A DNA stretch of 64,000 nt from Pseudomonadales bacterium (GTDB lineage: Bacteria; Pseudomonadota; Gammaproteobacteria; Pseudomonadales; Pseudohongiellaceae). The notes under the pieces were generated by a model that was given only the letters and a program-made list of their open reading frames with translations, was not told where the DNA came from and did no database searches. The stretch covers positions 1,073,001 through 1,137,000 of the forward strand of contig JACKOH010000001.1 of NCBI GenBank assembly GCA_024234395.1, read 5' to 3'. Positions 16,437-25,618 of the stretch are shown here, piece after piece (within the stretch, counting starts at the first letter, position 1; each line of letters begins with the position of its first letter). The translations under genes and the position numbers were made by a program.

Positions 16437-17723
16437 TCAGGGTCTGAGGCCGGCGTAGAATTCCCGCACATCCTCGATCAGCAGCTCCGGCTCTTCCAGG
16501 GCGGCGAAGTGGCCACCGCGGGGCATCACCGTCCAGCGCACGATGTTATAACTGCGCTCTGCCCAACCGCGTGGCGTGGCGGAAATCTCAGCCGGGAAAA
16601 TTGCTCCGCCGGTAGGTACTGAGACATAGCCGACCGGCCCTCCCAGGCGTGGTGCGTTACGATTTTCATAATAGATACGCATGGATGAGGTGATTGTCTC
16701 GGTAAACCAGTAGATCGAGACGTTGGTGAGCAGTTCGTCGCGGCTGAACTTGTCATACAGGTTGCTGCGCTGGTCCTGGGGAATATCGCTCCAGCCATGA
16801 AATTTTTCGACTATCCAGGCGGCCAGACCGGCCGGAGAATCGTTCAGGGCATAACCGAGAGTCTGCGGCTTGGTACCCTGAATCTGCTGGTAACCGCGCT
16901 CATTACTCATGTAGGCTTCGCGGATTTCACGCTTTTCCAGTTCTTCGGGGGTCGCGGAAGCCTGGCCATCGGCGTTTCCCGCCAGGACGAAATTGGAATG
17001 CAGGCCGATCAGGCGATCCGGGTAGCTGGCGGCGAGGTAGCGGTTGATAATGGCGCCCCAGTCACCGCCCTGCAGTCCATAACGCTCGTAGCCCAATCGT
17101 TCCATCAGCGCCGCTAATAAATGGGCGATTTTTTCGGGACTGTAGCCGGGGGCGTCGGGTTTGTCGGAAAACCCGAAGCCGGGCAGGGAGGGCGCAATCA
17201 CATGAAAGGCATCACTGGCCTGTCCGCCGTAGCGGGTGGGATCGGTAAGCGGACCGATTATTTTCCGGAACTCGGCAATCGAACCCGGCCAGCCATGCAC
17301 CAGCAGCAACGGTATTGCCTCGGGATGGGGAGAGCGCTGGTGAATGAAATGGATGTCCAGGCCTTCGATCTCGGTTTTGTACTGATCGAAACTGTTCAGC
17401 TCACGTTCCTGGCTGCGCCAGTCAAAGCGGTTCTGCCAATAGTCAACCAGATCAGCCAGAAACTCCTGGTCGGTACCGTACTCCCAGGTAGTGTTATCGA
17501 TCTGATCCGGATAGCGCGTGAGTGCCAGACGCTGTCGCAGATCCACGATGGCCTGTTCGGGTATGTCGATACGAAATTCCCTGATGCTGGTGTCTGTCAT
17601 GGTGCTGGCCGGTCCGTTTCGGTTGAGGTCGTTGGGAGTGCCCTGCGGATCGGTCACGGCCTGGGCAAAGACCGGCCCAGCCGGCAGCAGGGTCAGTAGG
17701 AGAAGTCTTAGCAGGTTTGCCAT
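16437..17723 (-). CDS. Secreted epoxide hydrolase (alpha/beta hydrolase with EHN domain)
   Basis: A 428-residue alpha/beta hydrolase of the microsomal epoxide hydrolase type. A signal peptide (residues 1-20, LLRLLLLTLLPAGPVFAQA) is followed by the N-terminal EHN lid (IREFRIDIPEQAIVDLRQRL, about 45-155) and a catalytic domain with oxyanion motif HGWPGS and nucleophile GGDWG. The C-terminal RGGHFAALEEPE holds the catalytic histidine. It would open epoxides to diols, here apparently in the periplasm, which is not the commonest location. It is a single gene; the substrate is unknown. Confidence 0.92.
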   Translation of the reverse strand: MANLLRLLLLTLLPAGPVFAQAVTDPQGTPNDLNRNGPASTMTDTSIREFRIDIPEQAIVDLRQRLALTRYPDQIDNTTWEYGTDQEFLADLVDYWQNRFDWRSQERELNSFDQYKTEIEGLDIHFIHQRSPHPEAIPLLLVHGWPGSIAEFRKIIGPLTDPTRYGGQASDAFHVIAPSLPGFGFSDKPDAPGYSPEKIAHLLAALMERLGYERYGLQGGDWGAIINRYLAASYPDRLIGLHSNFVLAGNADGQASATPEELEKREIREAYMSNERGYQQIQGTKPQTLGYALNDSPAGLAAWIVEKFHGWSDIPQDQRSNLYDKFSRDELLTNVSIYWFTETITSSMRIYYENRNAPRLGGPVGYVSVPTGGAIFPAEISATPRGWAERSYNIVRWTVMPRGGHFAALEEPELLIEDVREFYAGLRP

Positions 17724-18033
17724 GGAAGGATGCTCCTTTTTTAACTGGTTATTCTATTTGTTAGCGGGTCGCTGCCGTCGGTCGGCACGGTTTTTCTATT
17801 CGCTGCCAGCAACTTGGGCAGCTTGACAAAACTGGCTGCACTGATCGGTTTGGCGACTTTGGTTACGACGGTTACGACGGTTACGACTGTTACGGCGCGT
17901 CATCTGCCGAAAGTTGCGGCAGGACTCCGACTACGATTGTTGTGAGTGTCGCGAGCCTTGCACTGCCTGACGGTCTGCTAAACAGTCGTAGTGAACCGGC
18001 ACAGCGACTGGCGCAGTTCCGACCGGACGGGCA
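17724..18033. other. Intergenic region with a short tandem repeat
   Basis: 310 bases between two leftward genes; no gene seen. It carries a GGTTACGAC tandem repeat at 17861-17896 and must include the promoter of the epoxide hydrolase gene near its left end. Confidence 0.6.
17861..17896. repeat. 9-bp tandem repeat, four units
   Basis: GGTTACGAC is repeated three times exactly (17861-17887), followed by a diverged fourth unit, TGTTACGGC. Confidence 0.9.
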
Positions 18034-19209
18034 TCAGGCGGTTTGCCAGTTGCGCAGCGCCGAGTCCAGGATCTGCAAAGCCTGATCGATTTCCCTGCGG
18101 TTCACGTTCAGTGCCGGCAGCAGCCGCAGTGAGTTGCCGCCGGCCTTCACTGTCAGCATTTTGCGGCGGGTCAGTTCGGCAATCAATTCACCATTATTGA
18201 TTCGGCATTTTACTCCGATCATCAGGCCAGCCCCGGTAATCTTTTCCAGTTTGTCCGGATGCGAAGCAACCAGTCCCTGCAACTGTTCACGCAGATACCT
18301 GGCGTTGTCGTTGAGCGAATCCATGAAGCCCGGCCCGGTGACCTCGTCCAGCACGGCGTTACCAACCGCCCCGGCCAGTGGATTGCCGCCGAAGGTGCTG
18401 CCATGACTGCCGGCCACCATGACCGAAGCCACCTGTTCGGTTGCCAGGCAGGCGCCGATTGGAAAACCTCCGCCCAGCCCCTTCGCCGAAACCAGAATGT
18501 CGGGGCTGACGCCGGTTTGCTGGTACGCGTAAAGCGTGCCGGAGCGGGCCAGTCCGCACTGGACTTCGTCGAACATCAGCACCAGGCCATGCTGATCACA
18601 GAGCTGGCGTAAATGTTCCAGATAGGATTGTGGTACCAGCCGGATACCGCCTTCGCCCTGAATCGGCTCGATGACAATACCGGCGGTGGTATCGCTGATG
18701 GCTGCGGCTATGGCGTCCGGATCGCCGAACGGGACCTGGTCGAAACCGGCGTCCCCGACCAGGAAACCTTCCGTATGCAGCGGATTGGCCGCTGCCGCGA
18801 TGGGGGCAAGAGTGCGACCATGAAAGGCTTCGCTTACGGCGATGATGCGTTTACGTTGCGGATTACCCTTGGCATGGTGATAGCGGCGGATGATCTTGAA
18901 CCCGGCTTCCACCGCTTCGGTGCCTGAATTACAGAAAAAAGCCCGATCGGCAAAAGTCAGGTCCACCAGGCGCCGGGCCAGTCGTTCCGTCTGACCGATA
19001 CGGTAAAGGTTGGAGGTATGCCAGAGCTTTCCGGCCTGTTCAGTCAGTGCCCTGACCAGTGTCGGGTGGCAGTGGCCCAGGCAGTTCACGGCAATTCCCA
19101 TGGCAAAATCCAGGTATTCTTCGCCGCCCGCAGTATAAAGGTAGCTGCCCCGGCCGTGGTCGAATTCCAGTTCCGGGCTGCCGTAATTGGTCATTAACGC
19201 TGATTTCAT
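18034..19209 (-). CDS. argD: Acetylornithine aminotransferase
   Basis: PLP-dependent class III aminotransferase of the arginine pathway, making N-acetylornithine from the semialdehyde (and often able to act on succinyl-diaminopimelate). Visible motifs are FCNSGTEAVEAGFKIIRRY, AFHGRT, GIVIEPIQGEGGI, FDEVQCGLARSG and the Schiff-base lysine in LVSAKGLGGGFPIGA. The 391-residue length from ATG 19209 (MKSALMTNYGSPELEFDHG) matches the family; a frame extension to 19290 is not conserved in type. It is divergent from msrA by 88 bases. ArgD is the best name, though a close paralogue such as AstC cannot be excluded. Confidence 0.88.
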   Translation of the reverse strand: MKSALMTNYGSPELEFDHGRGSYLYTAGGEEYLDFAMGIAVNCLGHCHPTLVRALTEQAGKLWHTSNLYRIGQTERLARRLVDLTFADRAFFCNSGTEAVEAGFKIIRRYHHAKGNPQRKRIIAVSEAFHGRTLAPIAAAANPLHTEGFLVGDAGFDQVPFGDPDAIAAAISDTTAGIVIEPIQGEGGIRLVPQSYLEHLRQLCDQHGLVLMFDEVQCGLARSGTLYAYQQTGVSPDILVSAKGLGGGFPIGACLATEQVASVMVAGSHGSTFGGNPLAGAVGNAVLDEVTGPGFMDSLNDNARYLREQLQGLVASHPDKLEKITGAGLMIGVKCRINNGELIAELTRRKMLTVKAGGNSLRLLPALNVNRREIDQALQILDSALRNWQTA

Positions 19210-19297
19210 GATCTGCTCGGTCGGGCTGCCCGTCGGCAGCGCTGTGAGGATAGGCAAGAGGCGGCATGATGCCCGATAAACGTGTATCATTCAACGC

Positions 19298-19960
19298 ATG
19301 CTATTCAGTCGATTTTATCACTCAGATACCCTTCCGGATCGCACCACTGCGCTGCCGGATCGTGAGCGTCCAATCCAGGTCTCGCCACGACATTTCGTCA
19401 ACGGTAATCCGATCGTGGAGCCAGTCCCGGCCCATCTGAAAAAAGCTGTGTTCGGGCTCGGTTGTTTCTGGGGCGCCGAGCGGCGTTTCTGGCAACTGCC
19501 GGGAGTATTCAGTACCGCAGTGGGATACGCCGGCGGTCTCACCGCCAATCCCGGCTACGAAGATGTCTGCAGCGGTCGTACCGGCCATACCGAAGCGGTA
19601 CTGGTTTACTTTGATGAGAAGAAGATCGACTATCCGCAGCTGCTGCAGGCTTTCTGGGAAGCCCATGACCCGACCCAGGGCATGCGCCAGGGCAATGATC
19701 GTGGCACCCAGTATCGTTCCGCGATCTACACCTTGAACGACGATCAGGACCGATTGGCAAGGGCCAGTCAGAGCCGCTTTCAGAAGGCTCTGGATGCCGC
19801 CGGTTACGGGGCAATTACCACCGAGATCAAACCGCTGGAACATTTCTATTACGCCGAGGATTATCACCAGCAGTACCTGGCTAAAAACCCCGGGGGCTAC
19901 TGCGGACTGGGCGGGACTGGAGTGTGTCTGCCGGACCGGAACCTGGAGGCGGACAATTAG
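19298..19960 (+). CDS. msrA: Peptide methionine-(S)-S-oxide reductase
   Basis: Repairs oxidised methionine in proteins using thioredoxin. The 220-residue protein has the catalytic GCFWGAERRFW motif near residue 55, YAGG, EAVLVYFDE, FWEAHDPTQG and the C-terminal GYCGLGGTGV carrying the recycling cysteine. The roughly 45-residue N-terminal leader (NGNPIVEP is a typical part) is normal for the longer MsrA form. A dispersed repeat follows immediately after the stop. Confidence 0.95.
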   Translation: MLFSRFYHSDTLPDRTTALPDRERPIQVSPRHFVNGNPIVEPVPAHLKKAVFGLGCFWGAERRFWQLPGVFSTAVGYAGGLTANPGYEDVCSGRTGHTEAVLVYFDEKKIDYPQLLQAFWEAHDPTQGMRQGNDRGTQYRSAIYTLNDDQDRLARASQSRFQKALDAAGYGAITTEIKPLEHFYYAEDYHQQYLAKNPGGYCGLGGTGVCLPDRNLEADN

Positions 19961-20098
19961 CAGCCTGTGGAAAAACTCTCAGGTGAGCGCAAGACAAGGC
20001 AGAATCTGTCGGAAGAGTGCAGTTTACCTGCCCTGATTGAGCATTTTGAGCCAGATTCTAACGCCGTATTGTCCCAGCTGAGGTTTTTTCAACAGGCG
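19961..20098 (-). repeat. Dispersed non-coding repeat, copy 2, with terminal inverted repeats
   Basis: A 138-base element between msrA and the patatin gene. Its ends are imperfect inverted repeats: CCTGTGGAAAAACTCTCAG on the left and, complemented, CCTGTTGAAAAAACCTCAG on the right. Its complement aligns over 76 bases with 14212-14329. No frame within it is coding. It is MITE-like in size and structure. Confidence 0.75.
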
Positions 20099-20115
20099 GT
20101 TAGTCCGCACTTCGC

Positions 20116-21255
20116 TCAATCAAATTCGAAAAAATTTCTGATCTGTTCCTCCTGTTCCAGGGCATCGCGCAAGCCCAGTTCCATCAGCGTATTGCAGTAT
20201 CCGGGTTCGAACAGGAGCAGGCTGAGAATTGCGCCGCCGCTGGACTCCTTGATAAACAATCGCAGTGGCCTGGGTAATTCGTCGAAATGCTCAGTGGCAA
20301 TTTCACTCAGATCCCGACTGGGGGAAATTTCCAGCAGGTCCACCACCTGCTGGCGGATGTTGTACTTGAGCAGCTTGCGTTGAGGAACGTGAGGTAAGAC
20401 ATCGTTCATGTGACGAAGAAACTCCAGGTCGTTCTCCAGGGTATCAACGAAGGCACTGTTGAGAATATGGCCGACGATCTGGGACAGGGAAGGGTGCCTT
20501 GGCTGTTGATCCCTGCTTTCCCGCTGCGAGCGGTTGCCGCTGACACCGATAGCCAGAATCTTGCGGGCACCCAGATGCAGTGCGGTACTGGTGGGAGCCA
20601 GTTGCCGGATGGCGCCATCTCCGTAAAATTCGTCGCCGATGCGAACTGCGGGGAAAATTGTTGGAATCGCCGAAGACGCCATCAGGTGATTGAGGTTCAG
20701 ACAACTGCGGATTCCACGCCGGTGCGGCCCCCGCCAGTCCTTGATCTGCGGCAGGCCCTGGTAGAACGATACCGACTCCCCGCTGGAATAGCTGGATGAG
20801 GTCACGGCGACTGCATCGAGCAGTCCGGCGTCAATCTGCTGCTGAATGCGTTCGAACTTGATGACCCGGCCCAGCAGTTCTCCCAGGGGGGCATTGTTCA
20901 GCAGTGAAACCGGGGTTTCAGTGGGCCGGTTGGTGATCATCGCCATCACCCAGTTGGATGCACTGCCCATGATGCCGGTGGAGTCGAGCCGGTAAATCTG
21001 ATCGCTGCGGATATTTTTCCAGACGTATTCGAGGGTCCGCACTCCGGTGCGCAGGCGGTGAGCATGAGTCGCCAGTGAAACGGCATTGAGGGCCCCGGCA
21101 GAAGTTCCTGCAATCACGTGAAAGGGATTGCGGGTGCCGCTGGGCAGAATATTGGCGATAGCACGCAACACGCCGATCTGGTAAGCCGCGCGCGCGCCTC
21201 CGCCGGACAGGATCAGACCGATGGTGTCAGACTTGTCGGCGGATCGCTTTCTCAT
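20116..21255 (-). CDS. Patatin-like phospholipase
   Basis: A 379-residue serine lipase of the patatin family. GLILSGGGARAAYQIGVL near residue 12 supplies the oxyanion loop, GTSAGALNA the nucleophile elbow, and YGDGAIRQL the Asp of the Ser-Asp dyad. A later FVDTLENDLEFLRHMN segment fits bacterial DUF3336-less patatins such as RssA/YlbK relatives. It has no signal peptide, so the protein acts in the cytoplasm or at the inner leaflet. It stands alone and reads toward the dispersed repeat. Confidence 0.92.
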   Translation of the reverse strand: MRKRSADKSDTIGLILSGGGARAAYQIGVLRAIANILPSGTRNPFHVIAGTSAGALNAVSLATHAHRLRTGVRTLEYVWKNIRSDQIYRLDSTGIMGSASNWVMAMITNRPTETPVSLLNNAPLGELLGRVIKFERIQQQIDAGLLDAVAVTSSSYSSGESVSFYQGLPQIKDWRGPHRRGIRSCLNLNHLMASSAIPTIFPAVRIGDEFYGDGAIRQLAPTSTALHLGARKILAIGVSGNRSQRESRDQQPRHPSLSQIVGHILNSAFVDTLENDLEFLRHMNDVLPHVPQRKLLKYNIRQQVVDLLEISPSRDLSEIATEHFDELPRPLRLFIKESSGGAILSLLLFEPGYCNTLMELGLRDALEQEEQIRNFFEFD

Positions 21256-21579
21256 TGGCTTCCATAGTGGTGGCGATTTCCAGGTGCGCAGGGATTATAG
21301 CGTCAGCCGCTGGCCATGCTTAAGGAACAGTCGTTGCGCCGGGATGGAAGCGGTCTCATAATAATTGGCGGGGTGGTGATAAAGGTATCAGTCTGCCAGA
21401 TATTAAGTGCTCGTTGTTACCTGAAAATAATTCATTAACTAGTTGATTTATAGATTTTATATTTTTGTTAGTATTTGCTTACCAGTGGGTACCTGGATTA
21501 CTCAGAGGAACCCGCAGCCGGCTGAGCCAAGCTACCAGTCAGCCAGTAACCAGTCAGTCAACCAGAAGGTCAGAAAAGC
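21256..21579. other. Intergenic promoter region of divergent patatin and nucleotidase genes
   Basis: 324 bases, A+T-rich around 21420-21475, no gene seen. Just before the nucleotidase start, ACCAGTCAG is repeated at 21534 and 21549 within a CAG-rich tract; this may be leader sequence of no special meaning. Confidence 0.55.
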
Positions 21580-22476
21580 ATGCCGACTAGCAGCCTAGAT
21601 AAGCTGGTGATAGCCATTTCCTCCCGGGCCCTGTTCAACCTGGAAGACAGTCACCGGGTCTTCGAGGAACAGGGTCTGGCTGCCTATCAGCAATACCAGA
21701 TTGAGCGCGAGGATCAGCCGCTGGAACCTGGCGACGCCTTTGATCTGGTTAAAAAATTGCTAAATCTCAATGTGTTATTGGATAAATCTCGAGTGGAAGT
21801 TATCCTTCTCTCGCGCAACAGCGCCGACACCGGGTTGCGGGTTTTCAATTCCATCCAGCATTACGGCCTGTCCATCACCCGGGCCGCGTTCTGCAGCGGC
21901 GACAGCCCCTACCGCTACATAGGCGCGTTTGGCAGCCATCTGTTTCTGTCTACCGATGGGGCGGATGTCCGGCAGGCTCTGGAGTTGGGTGTGGCGGCAG
22001 CCACCATCCTGCCCTCACAGAAAGCGACCGCTGACGAGAAGATTCTCAAGATCGCCTTCGATGGCGATGCCGTGCTGTTTTCCGATGAGGCCGAGCGGGT
22101 CTACAAGACTGCCGGTCTGGAGGCATTTACGGCCAGTGAGAAGAGTGCTGCCAATGAACCACTCAGTGGCGGACCGTTTAAACCCTTCCTGGCGGCTTTA
22201 CAGCAGATTCAGACTGAATTCCCGACCGGCGAGGCTCCGATCCGTACCTGCCTGGTCACGGCCCGCTCCGCACCCGCTCATGAGCGCGTCGTAAAGACCC
22301 TGCGGGCCTGGAATATCCGCATCGACGAATCCCTGTTCCTGGGAGGCCTGGACAAGGGTGAGTTTCTCAAGGCGTTTCATGCCGATGTGTTCTTTGACGA
22401 TCAGCAGGGACACTGCGAATCAGCGCGTGGGCATGTGGCCACTGGTCATGTCCCGCACGGTATCGCTAACGATTGA
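21580..22476 (+). CDS. Cytosolic 5'-nucleotidase I-like protein
   Basis: A 298-residue protein similar in layout to bacterial members of the cytosolic 5'-nucleotidase type I family. Visible elements are LVIAISSRALFNLEDSHRVF at the N-terminus, VEVILLSRNSADTGLRVFNS, a KIAFDGDAVLFSDEAERVY HAD-like phosphatase motif in the middle and FFDDQQGHC near the end. It would dephosphorylate nucleoside monophosphates. It lacks a signal peptide, so it is cytoplasmic. A single-gene unit. Confidence 0.88.
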   Translation: MPTSSLDKLVIAISSRALFNLEDSHRVFEEQGLAAYQQYQIEREDQPLEPGDAFDLVKKLLNLNVLLDKSRVEVILLSRNSADTGLRVFNSIQHYGLSITRAAFCSGDSPYRYIGAFGSHLFLSTDGADVRQALELGVAAATILPSQKATADEKILKIAFDGDAVLFSDEAERVYKTAGLEAFTASEKSAANEPLSGGPFKPFLAALQQIQTEFPTGEAPIRTCLVTARSAPAHERVVKTLRAWNIRIDESLFLGGLDKGEFLKAFHADVFFDDQQGHCESARGHVATGHVPHGIAND

Positions 22477-22792
22477 TTATCAATCAGTTACTTGGCCTAC
22501 TTAAACTCGCCAGTGATCAATTCACCGGCTCTCCGATGGTTTCCTGTGGTTTCTGAGGCGGAATCCGGTGAATTTCAGCTACGTTAGTATCCGCTAACTC
22601 GTAGTTTGAAAATTAATACTATTAGAATCAATAAGAAAGTAGTCTTTTATAATGTAAAAAGGAATTGTAATTGCTGGCCTGCAGCTATCGGGGGCACCGG
22701 GCTCCGCCCTGACCGCCAGCGCACTGGCGGCTTTGTACTTATGGCGACGCACGCAAGGCGCTACCGGTATCCGCGTCGCCGATACCGGGTGA
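22477..22792. other. Intergenic region between convergent genes, with hairpins
   Basis: 316 bases, no gene. CCGCCAG-CGCA-CTGGCGG (22713-22730) followed by CTTTGT, and a second stem CCGGTATC/GATACCGG at about 22764-22787 directly after the permease stop, could serve as terminators for the converging transcripts. Confidence 0.6.
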
Positions 22793-23584
22793 CTAGAAGA
22801 ATGCGTAGTTGACGCCCAGCAACAGCAGTAGGCCCACCAGGATTCGCTGCAGGACGCGTTCCGGGACGTTGCTGCTGACATGGGTCCCCAGGTGAATGGC
22901 TGGCAGCGACCCGGCCAGCAGGCTGGCCAGCAGGAAGCCGTCCACATACCCGCTGATCAGATAACCGAGACCGGCGACCAGGGTCAGTGGAACGGCGTGG
23001 GCCACGTCAGTGGCGATAATCCGCACCGCCGGGCTTTCAGCATAGATGATGAGTAACACGGCGGCTCCGAAGGCGCCGGCCCCCACCGAGGAGAGGGTGA
23101 CACAGACGCCCAGCAGAATTCCCATCAACAGCGTGCTGGCAGCAGGATGGCTGCGAATTAACCTGATCACCCGGCCGGATTTGTGAGTGGCCGCCTTTAA
23201 TCTCAGTTTATCTCTTAAAATCAATATGGTAGAGGTGATAATTAACATGAAGCCGAGGCTTGTGGTGAGCAACTTGCCAAACCCCTCATGGTCCTGAAAA
23301 CCGGTATTGGCGAGCACGAAGTGGAGCAGGACGGAGACTGGCAGGCTGCCGGTCGCCAGCAGCGCGACGATCCGCCAGTCGACGTTGCGGCGCCGATGAT
23401 GAGACAGGGCGCCGCCGGCCTTGGTCAGTGCCGCGTAGAGCAGGTCGGTGCCGATCGCAACGGGGGGTGGAAAGCCGAACAGCAGTAACAGGGGAGTCAT
23501 CAGGGAGCCACCGCCCACCCCGGTCAGGCCGATGGCGAAACCGACGCCGGCACCGGCCAGCACATAGAGGATCACTTCGTTCAT
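22793..23584 (-). CDS. TauE/SafE (TSUP) family permease
   Basis: A 263-residue inner-membrane protein with eight hydrophobic segments. The family signature appears twice, GFAIGLTGVGGGSLMTPLLL near residue 15 and LSSVGAGAFGAAVLL near residue 170. TSUP proteins move sulfite, sulfonates or related anions. Its divergent partner is cysB and cysH lies nearby, so transport of a sulphur compound for cysteine synthesis is the reasonable inference. The substrate is not readable from sequence. Confidence 0.88.
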   Translation of the reverse strand: MNEVILYVLAGAGVGFAIGLTGVGGGSLMTPLLLLFGFPPPVAIGTDLLYAALTKAGGALSHHRRRNVDWRIVALLATGSLPVSVLLHFVLANTGFQDHEGFGKLLTTSLGFMLIITSTILILRDKLRLKAATHKSGRVIRLIRSHPAASTLLMGILLGVCVTLSSVGAGAFGAAVLLIIYAESPAVRIIATDVAHAVPLTLVAGLGYLISGYVDGFLLASLLAGSLPAIHLGTHVSSNVPERVLQRILVGLLLLLGVNYAFF

Positions 23585-23727
23585 AGGGTTGGGTCCGTCC
23601 AGGCCCTGATGCCCGGTGGCATTGTTGTTCGTGACCGTTACTATAACTTGCTTTCCTTATTCTAAATAAGAATATAATTGCATATTAATATTTCGATAAA
23701 GAATATAAGGGAGGGTAGAAGGCAGCC

Positions 23728-24708
23728 ATGAAACTGCAGCAGTTGCGCTATGCCATCGAAGTGGCAAGGAACGATCTCAACATCTCCCAGGCCGCTCAGA
23801 GTCTTTATACCTCCCAGCCGGGAATCAGCAAGCAATTACGGCAGCTGGAAGCCGAGCTGGGGGTGGAATTGTTCGCCCGCAGTGGTAAACACCTCAGCAC
23901 GGTTACGCCAGCCGGTGAAGCGATCCTGTCAAAGGCGGAAGAAATCCTTACAAAACTGAATGATATCCGTGCTATCGCAGGTGAATTCTCCGATAGCAGG
24001 CGGGGCAGTCTGGCGGTTGCGACCACGCACACCCAATGCCGCTATGTGTTACCGCCAGTGATCAGGCGCTTCATCGATCGCTACCCGGACGTCGCCCTGC
24101 ACCTGCACCAGGGCTCACCCATGCAGATTTCACGGCTGGCAGCCGACGGAACTGCTGACTTTGCGATCGCTACCGAAGCCCTGGAACTGTTCAACGACCT
24201 GGTGATGATGCCCTGCTATCAGTGGAATCGGGCAATTCTCGTGCCCCGGGATCATCCCCTGTCCAGCATGGAAGAGCGCTCCCTGAGTCTCGAGGCGATA
24301 GCCCGATTCCCCATTGTCACTTATACGTTCGGTTTTACCGGGCGCTCTAAACTGGACGAGGCATTTTCATCCGTAGGCCTGAAGCCGAGGGTAGTCTTCA
24401 CGGCGGCGGACGCCGACGTCATCAAGACCTATGTCAGGCTGGGTCTGGGGATTGGCATCGTCGCCAAAATGGCCTGGGATGAAACCGTGGATGCGGACCT
24501 GGTGGCTCTCGATGCCGGACATCTGTTTGAGCACAGCACTACCAGCATTGGCTTACGCCGGGACGCCTTCATGCGTGGTTTCATGTTCGAGTTCATCGAA
24601 ATGTTTGCTCCCCACCTGCAGGAAGCATTGGTGATCGAGGCAATGAAGTGCCGTACGGCAGTCGAGCGCGATGGGTTGTTCGCCGGGGTGGAGATTCCAC
24701 AGATCTGA
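23728..24708 (+). CDS. cysB: LysR-type regulator CysB
   Basis: A 326-residue LysR regulator. The N-terminal winged helix is very close to the CysB type (MKLQQLRYAIEVARNDLNIS ... TSQPGISKQLRQLEAELG). The effector domain contains the CysB/Cbl features TTHTQCRYVLPPVIRRF and LHLHQGSPMQI, which bind N-acetylserine or sulfate. It activates sulfate assimilation genes when reduced sulphur is scarce. It is divergent from the TauE-like permease and converges on cysH, both likely targets. Confidence 0.95.
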   Translation: MKLQQLRYAIEVARNDLNISQAAQSLYTSQPGISKQLRQLEAELGVELFARSGKHLSTVTPAGEAILSKAEEILTKLNDIRAIAGEFSDSRRGSLAVATTHTQCRYVLPPVIRRFIDRYPDVALHLHQGSPMQISRLAADGTADFAIATEALELFNDLVMMPCYQWNRAILVPRDHPLSSMEERSLSLEAIARFPIVTYTFGFTGRSKLDEAFSSVGLKPRVVFTAADADVIKTYVRLGLGIGIVAKMAWDETVDADLVALDAGHLFEHSTTSIGLRRDAFMRGFMFEFIEMFAPHLQEALVIEAMKCRTAVERDGLFAGVEIPQI

Positions 24709-24726
24709 TCGGGCGGACCGGAGCCT

Positions 24727-25452
24727 TCAGTGGTCGTTGAGATTGCCCCGGTGCAGACCACATTCCTTGATGGTGGCTTCCTCCCACCACCAGCGGCCTT
24801 CTCGCTCGTGTTGTCCGGGACCCACAGCGCGGGTGCAGGGTTCGCAGCCAATACTGATAAACCCCTGGTCGTGCAGGGGGTTGTAAGGCACTTCCAGCAG
24901 GCGGATGTAATCCCACACCTGTTTCAGCGACCAATTGGCCAGCGGGTTCACCTTGACCAGGTCGCCGTGCCTGCCCTGGAAGCTTGCATCCATCTGATAG
25001 ACCGGAACCCGGTTGCGGGTCGGGCTCTGGTCGCGGCGCTGCCCGGTGATCCACCCATCCAGTTCCGCAAGTTTACGCCGCAAGGGCCTGATTTTACGGA
25101 TTTCACAGCATTCCTCGTGGCCGTCACGATAAAAGCTGAACAGTCCTTTCTCCCTGACCAGCGCCTCCAATCCGGCCCGCTCGGGAGTGAGGATTTCCAG
25201 GTTCAGCCGGTAGTGGGTTCTGACATCCTCGATAAACCGGTAGGTCTGTGGATGGAGGCGCCCCGTATCCAGGGTAAAGACTGCCACGTCCGGCTTGATC
25301 TTGACTGCCATGGCTACCAGTGCCACGTCTTCGGCGCCACTGAATGCGATTGCGGCATCCGGCAGCAATTCCAGGGTCCTGGCCAGGATTTCCCGGGGTT
25401 CGAGTTCCTGGGCCTGTTCATTGAGTTTATCAATCTGAATGGTATCGGACAT
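24727..25452 (-). CDS. cysH: Assimilatory adenylylsulfate (APS) reductase, CysH type
   Basis: Reduces activated sulfate to sulfite with thioredoxin. The 241-residue protein shows the PP-loop-like FSGAEDVALVAMA, the FTLDTGRLHPQTY segment, and the C-terminal ECGLH with the catalytic cysteine. It also carries the CC pair (HEECCEIRK) and the CEPC pair (IGCEPCTRA). These bind a 4Fe-4S cluster and are diagnostic of the APS-using form rather than the enteric PAPS-only form. It converges on cysB, which probably controls it. Confidence 0.94.
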   Translation of the reverse strand: MSDTIQIDKLNEQAQELEPREILARTLELLPDAAIAFSGAEDVALVAMAVKIKPDVAVFTLDTGRLHPQTYRFIEDVRTHYRLNLEILTPERAGLEALVREKGLFSFYRDGHEECCEIRKIRPLRRKLAELDGWITGQRRDQSPTRNRVPVYQMDASFQGRHGDLVKVNPLANWSLKQVWDYIRLLEVPYNPLHDQGFISIGCEPCTRAVGPGQHEREGRWWWEEATIKECGLHRGNLNDH

Positions 25453-25584
25453 GTCGGGCTGATCCTTGTCTTTGGTAAGTCCGGCGCTAATGCCAGTTAG
25501 TCGGTCCCTGGCAGAGCGGCCACATTCTCAACCATTTGCCTGTACAGGTAAAGTCGGTGGCACGGGCAGCTCATTGAGCGCCAA

Positions 25585-25600
25585 TGTTCCACGTGGAAAA
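25585..25600. promoter_or_regulatory. parS-like site
   Basis: TGTTCCACGTGGAAAA differs by one base from the 16-base ParB-binding site type TGTTCCACGTGGAACA known from Pseudomonas; the core TTCCACGTGGAA is a perfect palindrome. Non-coding location supports function. ParB binding is inferred. Confidence 0.5.
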
Positions 25601-25618
25601 ACTTCAATAAAATTAGTA

